Assembly (NCBI GenBank): GCA_007131745.1
Contig: SLPX01000290.1
Span: 1-19,597, forward strand
Direction: 5' to 3'
Length of the DNA: 19,597 nucleotides
Origin: Myxococcales bacterium
GTDB taxonomy: Bacteria; Myxococcota; Polyangia; HGW-17; SLPX01
The position numbers were made by a program, and so were the translations under genes. This document shows, piece by piece, positions 15,187 to 19,597 of the stretch (position 1 is the stretch's first letter; each line of letters begins with the position of its first letter). Below the pieces are notes generated by a model. The model worked only from the letters and a program-made list of their open reading frames with translations, did no database searches and was not told where the DNA came from.

Positions 15187-15702
15187 ATGTCACCTGACAC
15201 AATTTTATCCACACTGGACCAGGCGAAACTGGAATCCATGATTCAGGACTTCAACTCTGGTCAATTCAAGGCCGTTCTCAGGGCGGGGGGGCTCCAGACG
15301 AAAGTTCCTTCAGCGTGTGTTCTGCAAAAAGCAAGACGGCGGATATGGTCCCGTCGGATTCTGGACGGAATCAAGGAAAACCGCCAAGGCATAGCCGGTG
15401 AACTCATCTACCAGTGGCTCTTGAACCACAGGCGGCAAATGTTGGTGGATTATCTCAACGCGCTTGGAGTGAAGCATGTGCGCGGGGAGACCGAGGAGAC
15501 GTTCACCAAGACCATCCCTGAAGAAAATCTCATCAATGAAGCCGTTAAGCTGATGGAGCGTTATGAACCCAGGGATGTCGCCATCTATACTCTATTCCTG
15601 GATTATCATCAGGAAAGCGGTGTTTACACAGGAAATCCTCGAATCGGGAGCGCTCTTAAGACCGGCAATGCCGGGGAGGCTGTACAGCAGGCTGAGCAAT
15701 GA
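15187..15702 (+). CDS. Conserved-looking hypothetical protein
   Basis: 171 residues, soluble, no signal or membrane helix. ATG 15187 is chosen because AAAGGA lies about nine bases before it; the ATG at 15178 would sit directly on that site. Mostly helical: an amphipathic N-terminus, a basic segment (QKARRRIWSRRILDGI), then WLLNHRRQMLVDYLNALGVKHVRGETEETFTKTIPEENL, which reads like a conserved core, and a helix-turn DVAIYTLFLDY. The tail is polar. I have an impression of similar proteins in other deltaproteobacteria but know no function. It overlaps the next gene by four bases (ATGA), so the two are translationally coupled. Confidence 0.7.
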   Translation: MSPDTILSTLDQAKLESMIQDFNSGQFKAVLRAGGLQTKVPSACVLQKARRRIWSRRILDGIKENRQGIAGELIYQWLLNHRRQMLVDYLNALGVKHVRGETEETFTKTIPEENLINEAVKLMERYEPRDVAIYTLFLDYHQESGVYTGNPRIGSALKTGNAGEAVQQAEQ

Positions 15703-16094
15703 GCAAGAGTTTTGCTTGTGGATACTGCGGGTCGGTATTCGAATCCGACAACTTGGATCCGCGGTGCCCGAAGTGCTTGAGAATCAGCAGGATCAGTGAA
15801 TATCTGCATGAACAAGCGGAACAAAAGACCGGGGGCGAAAAACGTTATAGGCAAAAGAGTAACTCGAACATGGTTCAGGGAGATGGCTCTTCAACGGATT
15901 CCCCTAATCGGTATTCCTGGTTGTTGCCGGTGGGCACGGCCATGACGGCGATTGGCCTGATAGCAATTCTGTCACTTGTTTATACCGACTGCCGAGAGGA
16001 AAAATATTTTGGGGAGGCGGTTTTTTATGCTGTTTTAGGAGGTGGCGGCCTCGGGTTGATAGTCATTTCATTGCTAAGATCGCGAATCGGTTAA
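15699..16094 (+). CDS. Zinc-ribbon membrane protein
   Basis: 131 residues. An N-terminal zinc ribbon has four Cys in two CxxC pairs (Cys7/Cys10 in CGYC, Cys23/Cys26 in CPKC). A polar linker (about 38-72) leads to two membrane helices, about 74-96 and 106-126, ending in an Arg anchor. The ribbon should face the cytoplasm. The ATG overlaps the stop of the 15187 gene. Small ribbon-plus-helices proteins are common and mostly uncharacterised; partner and substrate are unknown. Confidence 0.75.
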   Translation: MSKSFACGYCGSVFESDNLDPRCPKCLRISRISEYLHEQAEQKTGGEKRYRQKSNSNMVQGDGSSTDSPNRYSWLLPVGTAMTAIGLIAILSLVYTDCREEKYFGEAVFYAVLGGGGLGLIVISLLRSRIG

Positions 16095-16235
16095 CAAAAA
16101 CCGGAGGGAAAAAAACGAACTCATGTTCTGAAGGAACCTTTTTGGCCAAGGGCTTGTTTGTTTGAACTGTCAAAAAAACAAAAGCGGAACACCAGTGGAT
16201 TGATTCCACAATCCATAAGTTCCGGCTCCGGCCGG

Positions 16236-16242
16236 AAGGAGG
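16236..16242 (+). promoter_or_regulatory. Ribosome binding site fixing a GTG start
   Basis: AAGGAGG lies five bases before GTG 16248. It is far better than anything before the upstream in-frame TTG at 16158, so it sets the start of the small membrane protein. Confidence 0.75.
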
Positions 16243-16247
16243 CTGTC

Positions 16248-16490
16248 GTGGCCGTTCAAATAAACTGGAAGGATCTTGAAGAACGTCTCCAAAAAGCAAG
16301 CATTGAAAATCCGCGAGCCGACACATCCGGAAATAGACATGTTCCGGTCTATATTTGTTGGCCCTCGGAAAACACTGAATCTGCTTCAAAAGACGGCAAT
16401 ATGTTCAAAATCGTGGCTGTCATGGTAGGAGTTCTTTTGGGGGGATTGATCCTGGGCATCTTGATGGCACGTTTTATGTTGCCTTGGTAA
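16248..16490 (+). CDS. Small membrane protein, unknown
   Basis: 80 residues from a GTG start. A polar N-terminal helix (NWKDLEERLQKASIENP) and a loop with VPVYICWPS precede one strong membrane helix (about 53-77, Gly/Leu/Ile/Val-rich) that ends two residues from the C-terminus (MLPW), so it looks tail-anchored. It lies 153 bases after the zinc-ribbon gene in the same direction and probably belongs to the same unit. No family recognised. Confidence 0.65.
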   Translation: MAVQINWKDLEERLQKASIENPRADTSGNRHVPVYICWPSENTESASKDGNMFKIVAVMVGVLLGGLILGILMARFMLPW

Positions 16491-16506
16491 CATGGATTTC
16501 ACACAC

Positions 16507-16524
16507 GTGTCACAATTCTGACAC
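16507..16524. promoter_or_regulatory. Dyad upstream of the transaminase fusion
   Basis: GTGTCA-N6-TGACAC is a perfect inverted repeat 16 bases after the preceding stop and about 190 bases before the fusion gene start. The lack of a T run argues against a terminator; an 18-bp dyad of this kind looks more like an operator. Confidence 0.4.
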
Positions 16525-16701
16525 ATTGTTTGAAAACAACCACTAATCTGCTGCCAATCACAGAATCACCCGATTCGAAATTCCGCACTTATTTAAATAT
16601 TTCAGTAATATAAAAGCTTCCATGTCGGCCTGGACGATGTTGGCCTCCAAGTTGCTTGCAAAATACTGAAAATCACAATTGTCTTAAACCGGAACTTGCC
16701 C

Positions 16702-16707
16702 GGGAGG
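16702..16707 (+). promoter_or_regulatory. Ribosome binding site fixing the fusion gene start
   Basis: GGGAGG lies eight bases before ATG 16716. The upstream in-frame TTG at 16656 has no such site and would add 20 residues without domain character. Confidence 0.7.
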
Positions 16708-16715
16708 TTTGTTGT

Positions 16716-18665
16716 ATGCCATTGAGGATAGCTGATAATGTTGTGATTCCCATGTGCGTGGATTCAAAGAAAGAGCCGCTGGTTTCGCTTGCGTGTGCTG
16801 AGGTTGAAGGAAAACCTTTGCTTGTGTGGAACATAGAAGGTCTTCGTTCCGTGGGGTTAAGGGAGATAAATGTGCTGGTTGGCCCACATCGAGAAAGGGT
16901 TGAAAAAATATTGAGAACAGCGGGGCTTATGACTTCGGGTCTGAAAATTTGCTATGCAGAGGCGTGGGATAAGGGAGACGGCGCAGCCCTGCTGGAATTG
17001 GAGGACATTCTTGAATCGCGACCTTTTTTGTTTTTGAACCCTACCTGTTTGATGAGTCCTGAGTTGGCGGATCGGTTGGCTGTTTGGCCGGTGGAAAACG
17101 AGGACCGGGAGGCGGTTGCGGCGGGGACCGTGCTGGGAGAAGAGGGAAAGGCATATCTGCCGGGGATGGATGTTGAAGGTGGAGGGGCGGTGAAAAAATC
17201 CAATAATGGGAAAATGAAGACCGGGCTTTACTCGATGGATTCGGCGGTGTTTCCTCTATTGAAGAACATGCGCAACGGCGGAAGACTGCTGGTCGCTGAT
17301 GTTTTTGAGAAATTGCAAAAACAAGGCAGGGCGGGTGTTTTGACGACCGATACAGACCATTGTCTTCCGGTATGCGATGTCCGGGATCTTTCAATGGTTT
17401 CTGCTTTCTTAACAGGCATAGGAGCGCTGCCGGGGGTGACGGAAAGATACGGCGTGGAAAATCCCACCAGGGTTCTCGGTTACATAAAGGGGATTTTAGA
17501 AGAAAAAGCGGGACTTCATTACACCCTGATGAATCCGGGGCCGGTTTTGACGACAGCGAGAGTTAAAAGCGCGATGGTTCATCACGATATCTGTCACCGG
17601 GACGAAGAATTTCCCAAGGTGGTACGGAGACTTAGAAGAAAACTGAAGATAGTTTTCGGTGGTGGACCCGAGCATGAAGTTCTTTTAATCACGGGGTCCG
17701 GGACTTCCGGAATGGAGGCGGCCGTTAGTTCAAGTGTGCCTCATGACAAAAAATTGCTCATTGTATCCAACGGCGCTTTTGGAGAGCGTTTCATGGAAAT
17801 AGCGGAACAGCACAGGTTGAATTTCGAGACCATCCGCTATGAATGGGGAGAACCTGTTGATCCGGAGGACATAAGAAGAGCGCTCAGTGAATCGGATGAG
17901 ATTTTTGCGGTTGCTATGTGTCACCATGAAACTTCGGTGGGGTTGATCAACCCTATTCGCGAAGTCGGCGGGATTGTAAGGGATTTTGACAGGCTTTTTA
18001 TTGTTGATGCCGTGGCCAGTCTTGGCGCTGAAGAACTCAATGTCAGAAAAGATAAGATAGATATATGTGTTTCTTCTGCAAACAAGTGCCTGCATTCAAC
18101 GTCCGGCGTGGCGACCATATGTGTTTCTCTCAGAGCTTGGAAGCGAATGGAAGAAGTGCGGCCCCGGGTGTATTACTTGAACTTGAAGCGTTACAGGGAT
18201 TATGCTGTTGAAAGGGAGGAAACGCCTTTTACTCCCACGGTGTCCGGGTTTTTTGCGCTTGATGCAGCGGTGGATGAGCTCTTGGCGGATGGAGTGGAAG
18301 CCCGTGCAGCCGTTTACAAGATGCGCAATGAAAAGATAAGGAATCGTTTCAAAATGCTGGGGCTTGAGTTTTTCTCTTCGACCGGTAGAGAATCCAGAAC
18401 GATCACCTGCGTTAAGGTTCCATCTTACATTGCGTTTGAAGAGCTGTATCAAGAGATGAAACGAAGAGGTTATCTTATTTACAACAGCAAGGAACATTTG
18501 AAAAACAAGTACTTTCAGGTGGCCAACATGGGCGACTTGTCCGACGAAACCATAGAATCGTTTTTAACGGCTTTGGAAATGGTTCTTATAAAGGCGAAAT
18601 CCGGGCAATCCAAGTATTCATCTTTTGTGGATAAAAGAACCTCGAGTCCTGTTGCACTGAATTGA
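16716..18665 (+). CDS. Degenerate nucleotidyltransferase fused to 2-aminoethylphosphonate transaminase-like domain
   Basis: 649 residues. Residues 8-235 follow the layout of sugar-phosphate or phosphonate nucleotidyltransferases (VEGKPLLVWNIEGLRSVGLREINVL at 30-54; a late VCDVRDL where others have a DVDTP-like motif). The Gly-rich loop and Lys-Pro signature at the start are replaced by CVDSKKEPLVSLAC, and the mid-domain Asp is missing (LNPTCLMS). Residues 265-649 match PhnW: LMNPGPV, DICHRDEEF (291-299), GSGTSGMEA (327-335), HHETSVGLINPI, Asp431 for the PLP ring nitrogen and Schiff-base Lys457 in SSANKCLH. PhnW swaps the amino group between 2-aminoethylphosphonate and pyruvate. Fused cytidylyltransferase-transaminases (PntC type) serve phosphonate biosynthesis. 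No pepM or ppd is in the window. Confidence 0.85.
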   Translation: MPLRIADNVVIPMCVDSKKEPLVSLACAEVEGKPLLVWNIEGLRSVGLREINVLVGPHRERVEKILRTAGLMTSGLKICYAEAWDKGDGAALLELEDILESRPFLFLNPTCLMSPELADRLAVWPVENEDREAVAAGTVLGEEGKAYLPGMDVEGGGAVKKSNNGKMKTGLYSMDSAVFPLLKNMRNGGRLLVADVFEKLQKQGRAGVLTTDTDHCLPVCDVRDLSMVSAFLTGIGALPGVTERYGVENPTRVLGYIKGILEEKAGLHYTLMNPGPVLTTARVKSAMVHHDICHRDEEFPKVVRRLRRKLKIVFGGGPEHEVLLITGSGTSGMEAAVSSSVPHDKKLLIVSNGAFGERFMEIAEQHRLNFETIRYEWGEPVDPEDIRRALSESDEIFAVAMCHHETSVGLINPIREVGGIVRDFDRLFIVDAVASLGAEELNVRKDKIDICVSSANKCLHSTSGVATICVSLRAWKRMEEVRPRVYYLNLKRYRDYAVEREETPFTPTVSGFFALDAAVDELLADGVEARAAVYKMRNEKIRNRFKMLGLEFFSSTGRESRTITCVKVPSYIAFEELYQEMKRRGYLIYNSKEHLKNKYFQVANMGDLSDETIESFLTALEMVLIKAKSGQSKYSSFVDKRTSSPVALN

Positions 18666-18863
18666 AACCATCAGCGGTCTATCCGTTTTGTTGCTGCAGC
18701 GAAATCATATCAGTTGAAAGAAATTCCCAACATACCTTGAAACGAGTCGCATTCCGGTTGGCTGGTTTTTGCGGGAAAGACTTGAAATCCTTTTGGGTTT
18801 TGTGGCAAACCATAAGACCATTGAGACAAAAGCATTAGGGCGATTTGTGTATGAAAATGCAAG

Positions 18864-18869
18864 AAGGAG
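18864..18869 (+). promoter_or_regulatory. Ribosome binding site fixing the His-rich lipoprotein start
   Basis: AAGGAG lies eight bases before ATG 18878 and chooses it over the in-frame ATG at 18845. The shorter form also gives a normal signal peptide. Confidence 0.7.
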
Positions 18870-18877
18870 TACTCAAA

Positions 18878-19498
18878 ATGAAACGTGTCGGTTTAATACT
18901 TGTTTTCGCGTGGTTGAGCTTTCTTTTCTTTGTCGCCGGCTGCGACAAGAAATCTCCCTCGCAACCTCCGCCGCCCGCGGAAGAGGAAAAAAGCGACTCT
19001 ACCGACGACAAGGGTCATGAAGATGAACACGACCATGACGCCGATGATCATCATCACCATCACCATCACGGTGAAGCAGAGAAGATTCCTCATGTGCCTT
19101 TGCCGCCTGATGGAAAGTTCGGAGAAACGTTTACTGTCGAAGAGGAGACATCCATTGCCGATATTTTGGCGGACCCCAAGAAATTCGAAGGCAAAAGAGT
19201 TCTCGTTTCCGGCAAGGTGGAAGCCCAGTGCCGCAGGAGAAGGGGTTGGTTTGCTATAAGCCGAGAGGGCAAGAGGCCGTGGTTGAGGGTACTGGCCGCG
19301 CCTGCTTTCGCCATCCATTCCAAAGCCGAGGGAATGATTGGAAAAGCCGAGGGTGTAATAGAGATTCGCGAGGTGTCTCTTCAAGAGGCAAAGCATCTTG
19401 CAAAGGCGCACAATTTGTTCGGGGGGGATGAGTCAAAAATAACGGGTCCCCAGATTCAGCCTGTGCTCCGGGCGTCGGGCGCACATTTCACAGAATAG
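18878..19498 (+). CDS. His-rich lipoprotein with DUF4920/OB-like domain
   Basis: 206 residues. A lipoprotein signal ends in VAGC (Cys22). A Pro/Glu/Asp-rich linker leads to a metal-binding-type stretch (47-64) with interspersed His and Asp and then seven His in a row (58-64), which suggests Zn, Ni or Cu binding or buffering. Residues about 80-165 look like the OB-fold DUF4920 domain (FGETFTVEEETSIADILADP, KRVLVSGKVEAQC, WFAISRE, then AEGMIGKAEGVIEI). In that family I recall a second Cys before the Trp; here Cys118 is kept but the position before Trp124 is Gly. A metal-related envelope role is inference. It is preceded by a 212-base gap with no clear promoter or terminator. Confidence 0.75.
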   Translation: MKRVGLILVFAWLSFLFFVAGCDKKSPSQPPPPAEEEKSDSTDDKGHEDEHDHDADDHHHHHHHGEAEKIPHVPLPPDGKFGETFTVEEETSIADILADPKKFEGKRVLVSGKVEAQCRRRRGWFAISREGKRPWLRVLAAPAFAIHSKAEGMIGKAEGVIEIREVSLQEAKHLAKAHNLFGGDESKITGPQIQPVLRASGAHFTE

Positions 19499-19589
19499 AT
19501 TTCCCGAAAGACACCTTCCGCTTGACACGGTCCCCTATAAGAAGGAGGCTTTTGGGTAAAAAGCAGCCCTAAACGAAGAGAGACGAAAC

Positions 19590-19597
19590 ATGGCGCA
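19590..19597 (+). CDS. Possible start of a truncated gene
   Basis: An ATG at 19590 followed by GCG begins a frame that runs off the window. AAGAGAG lies about seven bases upstream. Only two codons are visible, so nothing can be said of the product. Confidence 0.3.

Noticed and set aside
16119..16145. Terminator after the zinc-ribbon gene (GTTC/GAAC followed by TTTTT)
   Set aside because: The stem is only four base pairs, too weak to call.
18758..18772. Sigma-54-like promoter before the His-rich lipoprotein
   Set aside because: TTGGC and TTGC are present, but the GG to GC distance is one base short of the required spacing.
19522..19540. TTGACA with TATAAG as a promoter before the last gene
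   Set aside because: The spacing is only eight bases, and no -10 box is found 16-18 bases downstream of TTGACA.
1..19597. CRISPR array, insertion sequence, integrase or tRNA attachment site
   Set aside because: I found no regularly spaced repeats, no transposase or recombinase motifs and no tRNA-like sequence in any gap.

Overview
The window reads as ordinary chromosome of a Gram-negative bacterium, most likely from a deltaproteobacterial-type lineage (Desulfobacterota, Myxococcota or a relative). Evidence: many lipoprotein signal peptides, an apolipoprotein N-acyltransferase (Lnt), a FlgT-like/PEGA pair, a partial cysteine-rich lipoprotein of the kind common in those groups, and a DacZ-type diadenylate cyclase. 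Most starts have GGAGG-like ribosome sites. I see no tRNA, rRNA, CRISPR array, transposase or phage gene. The lineage call is inference.

Layout. 1-180 (-): N-terminus of a lipoprotein that runs off the left edge. 367-1781 (+): secreted FlgT-like protein translationally coupled to a PEGA lipoprotein. 2030-2923 (+): metallo-beta-lactamase-fold hydrolase. 2939-8033 (-): Lnt, a membrane protein that looks like a duplicated (two helices + small beta domain) unit, and a 747-residue lipoprotein of unknown family. 8034-8382: a 349-base divergent gap holding a 20-bp imperfect palindrome. 8383-9702 (+): UDP-glucose 6-dehydrogenase. 9699-12957 (-): sugar-nucleotide epimerase, TlyA-type rRNA methyltransferase and a HEAT-repeat lipoprotein in one transcription direction. 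12998-13863 (+): small membrane protein (possibly leaderless) and RidA. 13878-14972 (-): diadenylate cyclase with a Lys/Glu tail. 15187-16490 (+): three small unknown genes, two of them membrane proteins. 16716-18665 (+): degenerate nucleotidyltransferase domain fused to a 2-aminoethylphosphonate transaminase-like domain. 18878-19498 (+): His-rich lipoprotein. 19590 onward: possible start of another gene.

How the genes fit. Ugd makes UDP-glucuronate, and the convergent epimerase, whose closest look is UDP-glucuronate 4-epimerase, could turn it into UDP-galacturonate for surface glycans. Lnt finishes the lipoproteins of which at least five are encoded here. The diadenylate cyclase makes c-di-AMP if active. 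The transaminase fusion points to phosphonate (aminoethylphosphonate) chemistry, but no pepM or ppd is in the window.

Most worth following up: the fusion protein at 16716-18665, whose nucleotidyltransferase half has lost its signature loop and acidic motif; the cyclase with RHT in place of RHR; the two-gene lipoprotein/duplicated-membrane-protein pair at 4787-8033; the three-gene zinc-ribbon/membrane cassette preceded by a 9-bp inverted repeat; and several intergenic dyads that look like operators.
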